Assembly (NCBI GenBank): GCA_033557465.1
Contig: CM066032.1
Span: 450,738,270-450,802,269 of the forward strand
Length of the DNA stretch: 64,000 nt
Origin: Ichthyophis bannanicus
Taxonomy: Eukaryota > Chordata > Amphibia > Gymnophiona > Ichthyophiidae
Direction: 5' to 3'
The notes under the pieces are model-generated. The model was not told where the DNA came from. It did no database searches and saw only the letters and a list, made by a program, of their open reading frames with translations. Position 1 is the stretch's first letter. Every line of letters starts with the position of its first letter. Shown one piece after another: positions 55,941 to 64,000 of the stretch. The translations under genes were made by a program, and so were the position numbers.

Positions 55941-56849
55941 AATAGTGGTTTATGGATCTTTCCTCCATGAATTTGTCCAAACTTTTTTTTAAACCCAGCT
56001 ACGCTAAAAGCTTTTATTACATCCTCCAGTAATGAATTCCAGAGTTTGATTATGCATTGAATAAAAAAAAAATCTCTTATTAGTCTTAAATGGGTTACAT
56101 TGTAGCTTCATTGCGTGTCCCCTAGTCTTTCTACTTTTTGATGGAGTAAACAACTGATCTACGTTTACCCGTTCCACTCTATTCATTAATTTATAGATCT
56201 CTATCATATCCCCCCTCAGCCATCTATTTTCCAAGTTGAAGAGCCCCAACAACCTTTTAAGCCTCTCCTCATAAGGATATCATTCCATCTCCTTTACCAT
56301 TTTTGTCACATTTATCTGTACCTTTTTTAAATCTGCTATATCCTTTTTAAGATATTGTGTGCGATTCTGGTCGCCATATTCAAAGTGCGGTCGCACCATG
56401 GAACAATACAAAGGCATAATAATATCCTGTTTTATTCTCCATTCCTTTCATTATGATAGCATTCTATTTGCTTTCTTGGCTGCCACTGCACACTGGGCAG
56501 AGGGTTTCAAAGTATTATCCACGATGATGCCTATGTTTTTTTCCTGGGTGGTGATTTCTAAGGTGGTACCTTGCTTCATGTAACCATAGTTTGGGTTGTT
56601 CTTTCCTAGGTTCATAACTTTGCACTTGTCCATATTAAATTTCATCTGCCATTTGGACCTCCAGTCTTCCAATTTATCAAAGTCCTTTTGCAATTTTTCA
56701 CAATCCTTTTGTGTTTTAACAACTTTGAATAATTTTGTGTCATCTGCAAATTTGATCACCTCATTCATTATTCCTATTTCCAGGTCATTTATGACTATGT
56801 TAAAAAGCAGCAGGCCCAGCACAGATCCCTGCTGTACTTCACTATTCAC
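55941..56849 (-). pseudogene. CR1 ORF2 fragment (RT core to C-terminus)
   Basis: Reverse strand. QQGSVLGLLLFNI (motif B) and FADDTKLF (motif C) lie in a frame starting at 56849, then KANRMLS. After a stop and frame changes around 56250-56450 the C-terminal part reads [33 protein letters not shown] and a decayed end. Motif A is upstream of the truncation. Not functional. Confidence 0.85.
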
Positions 56850-57124
56850 CTTTCTCCATTGAAAAAATTGACCATTTAGCCCTACTCTCTGCTGTCTATC
56901 TTTTAACTAGTTCCTGATTAACAATACTACACTGCCTCTACTCCCAGGACTTTTTAATGTCGCCAAGAGTCTCTCAAGAGAATTGTAACCAAATGTCTTC
57001 TCTGTGAAAAAGTCTGAACAGATACATTAAGTGCTCTGCAACTTGAAGAAGAAATTTCTGAAAGGAGATATGACAGTCGTGTATAAAGCCTAAATGAAGT
57101 AGAATGAGTAAATAAGGAATGGTT

Positions 57125-57290
57125 ATTTCTCTGTGAACAAGCAGGAAATAATTCCTCACATATGGGTGACATGACAGATGGAGCCCCGAATGGGAATGCT
57201 CCCCAGCTTCCAAAGGAAGCCTTTGGGAAGTACACCGCACATGCGTGCATGCCTGCCTTCCTGCCTGCCGCGGCACCATCTTCTCCAGTC
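57125..57290 (+). repeat. Left ITR of DIRS-G
   Basis: Same block order as the other copies (CACATATGGGTGA, GGGAATGCTCCCCAGCTTCC), many substitutions; no GGTACC palindrome. Inverted match to 61263-61417. Confidence 0.8.
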
Positions 57291-57472
57291 TTCTTTTTCC
57301 CATGGAGCCCCTAGGATGTGTTAATGCATTAGGGAAAAAGGTTTTCTTTTTGGCCCTCATGGGCTGTTTTTTTCTAGATTTCCTTTCCACCTATTGTCAG
57401 CTCAGTCGGTCTACCAACTTAGGATTTTTTTTTCCTCTTGAGTTATACTTTGCCATGGCGGTATTTTTCAGT

Positions 57473-59405
57473 ATGTACAAGCCAGGCTGTTGCTTCAAAA
57501 AAATGCACCAATTGTGGCAAGACTATCTCAATCACCAACCACCAAAACTGGTGCTTACAATACCTTGGGACCCAATCATCACCTTGCGGCCTATAATTTG
57601 TGCCTGCAGATGATGCCACAGTGACTAAAGGGTTGGGAAAATCAAAAGGAGTCCCTCTTCAGCTCATAGGATTCAGCATCCTCAGTCCCTGACCCCGTTG
57701 ACTACGCCTTCCAAGATTCCTGTGGAGACGTCCACAGGAAGGGAACTCCATGCCCAATCAGAGCCAGGGGGCCTGAGCAATGAGAGGAGACTCTCTGACA
57801 AGACATCTATGTTAAAGCGTGAGCGTCAGGAGAAAGTCCGGGTGCATCATTATCACAGCCCTTCTCAACGCGATGCAGATGAGGGCTGGGAGCAGCCGGC
57901 CAAGCTTCCCTGGTGGGAGGAATAGACCTCCAGAATGGAGTCATCGACCCCCATTGCCCAGGCGGGCAACCAGATGTCTCGTGATGCAGTAATCATTGTG
58001 GAGTCCCTGCCCGAGGTGTCAACACTAGTGTCCGCTGCTGCAACATCGGCTCCCTTGCAGGTGATGGTTCTGGAGGAACGCCTTCAAGCCCTCAAAGCTC
58101 ACTTGATGGCAAGTTCTGGCCTTGCAAAATGCAGGCTTTGTGGCACTGATGGCACTGTACTCCATCCAACCCTTTCTGAAGACCCATGCCCTTCTCTCTG
58201 AAGCAGGCGCATTGGGTGGACGTGGGAGGTAGGAATCAGCCATCAGAACTGGTGTTATCTCCTTCTCCATTGTGTCGGAATCTGAAGCCCAGGGGCACTG
58301 ACGCCCGCACAAGGGGCTGCATGGGGGCTGCCAGTGAGGAGAGGAGACCTGACACTATTTTGACTTTCAGAATCCGAATTGGAGTGGGAGACCAAGGAGG
58401 AATCGACTGTTTCGGACCTCCGCTCCCCTGATCTGCCGTCTGATCCATTACCTCCCCTCGAGCAGAGTAAGTTGCCTCTGGAGGACATGTCCTTCCAGGA
58501 CTTCATCAGGGATTTCGCCAAGGCTATTTCCTTCTCCCTGGAATCAGAGGAGGAACCAAAGGTAAAGGATCCCTCGGCCCATGCACCATGTCCTGCAGAA
58601 ACTGCTGTTGCGGCCACGGGAAACGCTTCTCACGGTTCCCATTATCAGCCGGAGACTCGATTCCCTGTACTGTTCGGAAGGCCCCGGGCTTCGAAAAACC
58701 TCAGTTGCCACACAATTGGTTGAGTCGGCCTTGAAGCATGTTAAAAGCATCCAGACTACTCTTCAGTGCCCCTGGGCCATGAGGCTCGAACCCCGTTCTC
58801 CTTTGGGTAAAAATACTATTGGGGTTCCATGCTGGTTGCCAGGGTCCTGGTCTGCCAGACCTGTATGAGCATGTTCCTCAAGGACATCATGCTGGAACTA
58901 GTGGGCTTTGCAGCCCACATCTCCGAGGACCATCATGAGGCCTTTCAGGCCTTGGTGGCCTATGGAAAGGACTGCTCTAAATTCATGGCACATGGCACCT
59001 AAGATGCTTTCGAGTCCAAAGGTGGAGCAGCAGCAGTAGACATCGCTGCCCACCGAATGGCATAGCTGCAGTCCTCTGACCTGAAACAGTGGGTCCAGGA
59101 CAAGATAGCTAACTTTCCTCATTGGATGGAGAACCTCTTTGGGAAGCTGGTTGAGGAAAAGGCAGAGGAACTCAAGAAGAAGGAGCAGTGATCCTCTCTA
59201 GGCTCTCCAGAAAGACTGCAGATCCCATGCGGAAGAAACACTTGGACAAGAAGGCTGCCTTCCTGCACTCATGCCAGTATTTCCCAGTCCAGCGAAAGGC
59301 ACAGGCCCCCTGCTAGCAGCAGAGAATGCAGGAGAAAATGATGAAGGCTCAGCACGCCCCGCAGCCCAAGCCAGGGACGGGTTTTAACAAGTTCTCAGGA
59401 GCATA
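57473..59405 (+). pseudogene. DIRS-G gag-like ORF1 (heavily decayed)
   Basis: The start is placed by alignment to other gags (CCFKK then a TNCGK-like Cys pair in a shifted frame). SKLPLEDMSFQDFIRDFAK near 58470-58540 matches the conserved MSPPED block. Later LRCS-like and GRECRT-like blocks are hard to read. Many stops and frame changes. It ends at a TTTTAAC sequence (about 59380) where other copies have TTTTGAC or CTTTGAC. Confidence 0.75.
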
Positions 59406-59482
59406 GCCAGCCAGCTGTCCGCTGTCCGCCGTGGTACCCTGTCAGGTAAGGGAGTGGCACGAGTGGACCCTCAAGAAGGGCG

Positions 59483-59893
59483 GTGGTAAACCGGATCTTT
59501 CAGGAATGGGGCACTCCTGTAGTGGATCTCTGCTACAGCACACAATGCCCGGGTGGCCCGGTTCTGCTCTCGGAGGCCGGCCAGCAATCGCTTGGCCTTG
59601 AATGCCTCTCTCCTCCACTGGGGGGAGAGCTTGCTGTATGCCTACCCCCGATACCACTTGTGGCGAAAACCCTCCTGAAGCTCCAGGCTGACAGGGGCTC
59701 CATGATTCTCATCGCTCCTTATTGGCCTCGACAGCCATGGTTCCCGCTACTGCTGCAGCTCTCACAGAAGGAGCCTCTCCATCTGGGCTTCACCCTGGAC
59801 CTCATCTCGCAGGTGGGCAGAACCTTGCTGCACCCCCAACGTTCACTCATTGGCCCTCAAGGCATGGATGTTGAGCTGGTAGTCCTCTCATAG
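59483..59893 (+). pseudogene. DIRS-G ORF2 C-terminal region
   Basis: Open frame starting in IFQEWGTPVVDL, aligned with the region after RNase H in other copies (IFQEWGTPDIDLFAS). It continues LPPIPLVAKTLLKLQADRGS and MILIAPYWPRQPWFPLLLQL. The 5' side joins gag-end sequence directly: RT and RNase H are missing by an internal deletion. The role of this region is unproved. Confidence 0.8.
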
Positions 59894-60917
59894 CTCAATC
59901 TTCCCGAAGGTGTTACCAGCATCCTTCTGGCATCCGCAAGTACTCTACACCCAAGGCCTATGCGCTGAAGTGGCAGAGGTTTGCCACCTGATGTGTGAAT
60001 AGGGCATTGGACTCTTTCTCTTGTGCTGTGGACCAATTGCTGGAATACCTCCTGCACATCTCCAACTCTGGTCTGAAGTCTAATTCGGTGTGAATATACC
60101 TCAGTGCAATAGAAGCTTATCATCGTAGCTCTAGGAGGAAGCCCATTTTGGTCCAGCCTCTTGTGGCTTGCTTCATGTGGGGTCTGCTCTTCTCGAAGCC
60201 CCTGCTCCAGTTCCCTACAGTGGCATGGGATCTCAACATGGTACTCACCCAGGTGATGCAGGTCCCATTTGAACCACTGGATTCGTGTCCCCTGAAAATT
60301 CTGACCTGGAAGGTCCTCTTTCTGGTGGCACTGATGTAGGCCTGGTGCACCAGCGAGCTCCAGGCCTTGGTAGCTCACCTGCCATATACCAGATTTCACC
60401 AGAACAGGTGGTTCTCCGTACGCACCCTCGTTTTCTGCTGAAGTTGCTTTCTGTGTTCCACCTCAACCAGTCGATAGTCTTACGGAATTTCTTCCCCCGG
60501 CCTCATGCCAACTGGGGAGAGATGATGTTGCATACCTTGGATTGCAAAGGAGCTCTAGCGTTCTACTTGGAGCGTACGAAGGTGCACCTCCAGTCCACCC
60601 AGTTATTGGTTTCTTTCGACCCCAATAGGCTGGGCGTTGTCATCTCAAAGTGCATGCTATCCCTTTGGCTAGCAGACTGCATCGCTCATGCCTGTTCCCA
60701 GGCTGGCTTGTGCCTTGAGGGTCATGTCACGGCCCTCAGTGTCCATGCGATGGCTGCATCAGTGGCCAACCTCCACTCTGTTTCTGCAAAGGAAATCTGC
60801 CAGGCTGCTATGTGGTCTTCGGTCCATACCTTCGCAGTCCATTACTGTCTGGGTGGGGATTTCAGACAGGGCAGAAATTTTGGCCAGGCCATGCTCCAGC
60901 ATCTCTTTGGGTCTTAG
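59894..60917 (+). pseudogene. DIRS-G tyrosine recombinase (decayed)
   Basis: Frames change and stops occur near 59990, 60090 and 60335. Legible pieces: LLEYLLHISNSGLKSNSV, MVQPLVACFMWGLLFSKPL, SELQALVAHLPYTRFH, and LEGHVTALSVHAMAAS, where the catalytic Arg of H-x-x-R is His. The nucleophile region FAVHYCLGGD keeps its Tyr. Stop at 60915-60917. Confidence 0.85.
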
Positions 60918-61112
60918 GTTGGTGGGCAGGAGTTGATTCTATCTATCCTTCCAGGCTACCTGCTGAAATCCCTCAGATCGATGTCAGCCAAGATTGCTGC
61001 ATCAGATGAGTACCTTGAGGTATTATCTTGATTTTCTTCCTGGTTTCTCCAGTTGGTTGCCACTGTTGGGCTGTTGATCTCCTCATGTTCAGGTAGCCTG
61101 TAGCTTGGGAGT

Positions 61113-61211
61113 CCCATACGTGAAAACCTATTTCCTCCTCGTTCATGGAAAAAGCGTAGTTACTCACCTGTAGCAGCTGTTCTCCATGAACAGCAAAAAT
61201 AAGTCCTCACA
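61113..61211 (+). repeat. ICR of DIRS-G
   Basis: CCCATACGTGAAAACCTATT, then TAGTTACTCACCTGTAGC and a GTCCTCACA end. Still matches both ends of G despite its age. Confidence 0.8.
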
Positions 61212-61262
61212 ACCTCCCATCTCCCCAAGGAGTTGCCTTCTTTGTCTCCTACTATGTTATTA

Positions 61263-61444
61263 GACTGGAGAAGATGGCGGGATGGCAGGCGGAAAGGCAG
61301 GCACATATGCGGTGTACCTCCCAAAGACCTCCTGTGGAAGCTGGGGAACATTCCTGTGTGGGGCTCTGTCAGAGACATCACCCATACGTAAGGACTTTTC
61401 CTGCTGTTTACAAAGAACACCTGCTACATGTGAGTAACTACGCT
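61263..61444 (+). repeat. Right ITR of DIRS-G
   Basis: ACTGGAGAAGATGGCGGGAT to AACTACGCT, with ATG|GTGAGT-like decay (CATGTGAGTAAC) of the splice-donor motif. Confidence 0.8.
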
Positions 61445-61555
61445 TTACCCTTTCAACTACTAAGACATGCAACATGCCATGAAATTAATAAATAACACAT
61501 TTTAAACAAATTAGAGTATTTTTTGCACAACATAAAATTAAGCTGTGAATTTATT

Positions 61556-61684
61556 ATCTCCAGGAACAAGCAGGAATGAGTCCTCACATATGGGTACCCA
61601 GCTTCCCAGGATGAAAGCTTTTGGGGCATCCCACAGCGCATGCGCGCTGCCTTCCCGCCTTTCCTAACCAACTCTCCTCAGTTC
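61556..61684 (+). repeat. Left ITR of DIRS-F, with internal deletion
   Basis: Lacks about 36 bp present in D between CATATGGGTAC and CCAGCTTCCC, which removes the GGTACC palindrome. Confidence 0.85.
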
Positions 61685-61898
61685 TTCTTTTCCGCGGAGC
61701 CAGCAGGTCGTGTTCCCGTCACCACTGAAGAAGTTCTTTATTTTAATTTATTTCTTTGGTCGCGTGTCTGCCTTCCCCGACACCGGACCGGTACCGCCGG
61801 TCTTTTCTTTTCTTTTCTTTAAAAAAAAAAACTATCTTTTTTCCTCACTTGGTGTATTTTCTTCTTAGGCCTCCAGGCCCACAAGAAATTTTTCCCTT

Positions 61899-63704
61899 AT
61901 GGAAAAACCAGCCTCGGCGTTCAAAAAATGCACTAAGTGTAGCGGTACAATTTCTGTCACAGATACCCATGAATGGTGTCTGAAATGTTTGGGGCCTGAA
62001 CACTCCATCCCGGATTGCCAGTCCTGTTCTCTAATGTCTAAACGAGGGTTACAGAACCGGGCAGCCAAGCTCCATGTGCTGTTTCCCACGGATGCACCGG
62101 CGGTGGCATCGACATCTTCCAGGTCTTCCTCTCCTGATGGGTCTCAGGTAACCAAACATACTTTTAGCAGGTCCTCGAAGGGCAAATCTCCCTCTAAGCA
62201 TCGAGATGCCTCCGGGCTTGCCCTCGAGGATCCTGCCCCAGCCAAACAACCCCAGCGGGAAGCTCCGGCTTCCAAAGCTCCTCCTATGGGGTTTACAAGT
62301 TGACATCGATGGCACGGCCTCGACCAATCACCTGTTAGACTGCTCTGGGGTACCGGCACAATCTCCCGGTACCGACATCCAGGCAGTCGTGGCGTCCATG
62401 GATCACACTGTGCAATCCATGCAGCAGGCTATACTGGCTTTCATTAAGGCTGCGACGCCGACGGTATCGCAACAAGCTCTGTTGTCGGTACCGGTACCAA
62501 CTTCGATACCGGTACCGGCTGCATCGACATCGGCCAGGATACCGATTCCGGCTCCCTGTCCTGGGCTCTTTCTCGGTACCGATCCGGTACCAGGAACACC
62601 CGATGTCGGTACCGATCGATACGCCTATCGATCTTTGGAATCGAGCAGACGATACTTCGATTCTTCTGATGATTCTGATTCATCGGATGAGTCCCCTGAA
62701 GTATCTGTCACCCTTCCTGAGGAGCCCTCTTCTCCAAAAAGGAGAATGTCTCCTCCAGAGGATTTGTCCTTTCAAGACTTCATAATAGAAGTAGCTAAAG
62801 GACTCTCTATTTCAGTAACCTCTGAAAAAGAACCTAGAGCAAAAAAATTAGACATTTTGGGATACTCTAAGGTTCCCAGAGAGGCAGTCACCTTGCCAAT
62901 TCATGAAATTCTTCAAGAACATTTGATTGAATTGTGGGAGACTCCTCTCACCCTTTCTCCTCATTCTCGTAGATTGGACACTATGTACCGTGTCCCTCCT
63001 TCTCCTGGATTTCAAAAAACTCAGCTTCCTCACCACTCCATTGTGGTGCAGTCAGCTATGAAGAGGATAAAGAGTACCAAAAGACACTCTTCTACTCCTC
63101 CAGGAAGAGAATGCAGGACCTTGGATGCTTTTGGTAGAAAACTCTTCCAAGCCAGCATGCTTATTGCCAGAATCAATTTCTGAAGGAGGTTGCAGAAAAG
63201 CTGCACAAACTTTCTCCCTTTTATTCCAGAGGATAAAAGGGATGAGTTCCTTCTTTGGCTTAAGCATACTCAAGACATTTCAAAGTTTTCCAACAGGGCA
63301 GCCTTTGATTCTTTTGAAGGTGCCAGCAGAGCCTCAGGTATTGCTATAGCTGCTCGTACAATTGCTTGGCTCCAGGCTTCTGATCTAGAACCCTGGGTTC
63401 AAATGGTTTAGGAAATCTGCCCTGTACAGGTGAAAATCTATTTGGCAAAGAGTGGTAAATTAAAGCCACTCAAATGGATGCAGAAAATGCTGCTCTGGAT
63501 AGACTTTCTAAGTCTACCTCCACTCCGGCCAAGAAAAAATCTTTTAAAAAGTCTTTTTACAAAAAGGGCAGATTTCCTTCCACTTCTGGTCAATAGTCTT
63601 CTACAGGTCGCTTTGCTACTAAACGTCAGCAACCTAAACAGGCCAGGCCTAAACCTGCAGGGGCTGCTGCAACCCAGCAGTCCCAACCCCCCCAGGGTTT
63701 TTGA
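61899..63704 (+). pseudogene. DIRS-F gag-like ORF1 (broken)
   Basis: ATG at 61899, knuckle block intact with Trp. One extra T near 62291 (GGGGTTTAC) shifts frame; the new frame is open to 63183 through the GGTACC-rich region and MSPPEDLSFQDFI. A deletion of about 27 bp removes the SYSLYMGM segment at about 63178. Further breaks: a one-base loss near 63402, TAA at 63456 in the EW(Q) region, TAG at 63594. Ends TTT TGA at 63699-63704. Confidence 0.9.
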
Positions 63705-63705
63705 C
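63699..63705 (+). promoter_or_regulatory. Putative +1 frameshift site (DIRS-F gag/ORF2)
   Basis: TTT TGA C; ORF2 in +1 from GAC at 63703, as in D. Confidence 0.5.
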
Positions 63706-64000
63706 TTGATACTAGAGAACTTAACCTTTCTGGCTCTACACCAACCAGAGCCTCTCACCATTCCAGGAAGGTTAGCTCATTTTGCTCCCAGATGGGAGCA
63801 AATCACATCAGAGCAGTGGACCCTCTCTATCATAAGAGAGGGCTACAAACTTCATTTCTCAGACCTTCCTCCCTACACCAGGGTGAGACACTTCAATTCT
63901 CCCACATCCCTCGACCTTCTGGATCAGGAGGTGACTACCCTTCTGGCCCAGAGGGCCATAGAAGCAGTTCCGCTTCTTCAACAAGGGTCAGGGTTTTACT
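63703..64000 (+). CDS. DIRS-F ORF2, N-terminal part (continues beyond window)
   Basis: Open in the visible 298 bases with a three-base deletion relative to D that keeps the frame. Reads through the TIPGRLAHFAPRWEQI and LLAQRAIEAVPLLQQGSGFY segments that precede the RT core. The Trp codon that is TGA in D is TGG here. No ATG early in the frame, consistent with entry by frameshift. Whether the enzyme is intact cannot be judged from this window. Confidence 0.8.

Larger units (their letters stand above)
54171..56930 (-). mobile_element. CR1 LINE, reverse strand, split by an L1-like element
   Basis: 3' end at 54171 (reverse of CTTAGGTTCTTATG, with TGGTCTGATCCACTATGGCA). 3' UTR to 54329, then the L1-like insert, then UTR and ORF2 from 55941 to about 56930. 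5' truncated within the RT. Confidence 0.9.
57125..61444 (+). mobile_element. DIRS-G, older subfamily, RT/RNase H deleted
   Basis: About 4.32 kb. Left end ATTTCTCTGTGAACAAGCAG, right end AACTACGCT; ICR present. gag-like part, a junction near 59440-59480 where RT and RNase H should be, the C-terminal ORF2 region, and a decayed recombinase. Sequence is clearly diverged from A-F. Confidence 0.85.
57020..61555 (+). mobile_element. CR1 fragment hosting DIRS-G and flanked by DIRS-F
   Basis: CR1 ORF2 C-terminal sequence at 57020-57124 (decayed [13 protein letters not shown] region to GAGTAAATAAGGAATGGTT), resuming at 61445 (TTACCCTTTCAAC, then ACTAAGACATGCAA, AAACAAATTAGAGTATTTTT) and stopping at 61555 (AAGCTGTGAATTTATT) where DIRS-F starts. 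So one CR1 copy took two DIRS insertions. Confidence 0.7.
61556..64000 (+). mobile_element. DIRS-F, 3' part outside the window
   Basis: Left end ATCTCCAGGAACAAGCAGGA at 61556. Close relative of D. gag is broken; ORF2 has just begun at the window end. Confidence 0.9.

Overview
This window is gene-poor, repeat-dense vertebrate nuclear DNA. I found no host gene, rRNA or intact tRNA; almost everything recognisable is a mobile element. DIRS tyrosine-recombinase retrotransposons dominate, next to CR1 and L2-type LINEs, tRNA-derived SINEs with a MIR/CORE-like centre, a short L1 relative, hAT and PIF/Harbinger-type DNA transposons and Penelope-like (PLE) pieces. That mixture fits an amphibian best; a caecilian is my guess, but no sequence here proves the species.

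Layout. 1-6.0 kb: a reverse-strand L2-like LINE carrying a SINE, then LINE 3' ends. 6.0-21.9 kb: a DIRS relic, CR1 pieces, and DIRS-A, whose reverse transcriptase is split by a complete DIRS-B (11676-17359), then by a CR1; A then ends against a PLE-like block with a large inverted repeat. 22.0-24.7 kb: an LTR-like stretch and unassigned DNA. 24.7-30.4 kb: DIRS-C. 30.4-33.1 kb: SINE, a palindromic MITE, an L2 3' end. 33.1-47.1 kb: a nested stack, hAT-1 > Harbinger-like element > DIRS-D > (PLE piece in gag, hAT-2 in the recombinase). 47.8-53.4 kb: DIRS-E, the only copy whose recombinase reading frame is intact. 54.2-56.9 kb: a reverse CR1 split by an ORF1-only L1. 57.0-64.0 kb: a forward CR1 holding the old, internally deleted DIRS-G and, about 110 CR1 bases downstream, DIRS-F, which runs off the window.

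How the DIRS genes fit together. Each copy has a left inverted terminal repeat (ITR), a gag-like ORF1 with an N-terminal CCHC knuckle, ORF2 (reverse transcriptase, RNase H and a C-terminal region that may be methylase-derived), an overlapping ORF3 (tyrosine recombinase), an internal complementary region (ICR) copying both outer ends, and a right ITR. ORF2 lies in the +1 frame after gag, and gag ends at CTT/TTT-TGA-C in all six copies where the site is readable, which suggests programmed +1 frameshifting. B has an intact gag, E an intact recombinase, and no copy is intact throughout. The ICRs track the private sequence variants of the ends of their own element, as expected if a circular intermediate is templated on the ICR.

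Coordinates of ends marked by target-site duplications or by the ICR are exact to the base or nearly so; other element limits are approximate.
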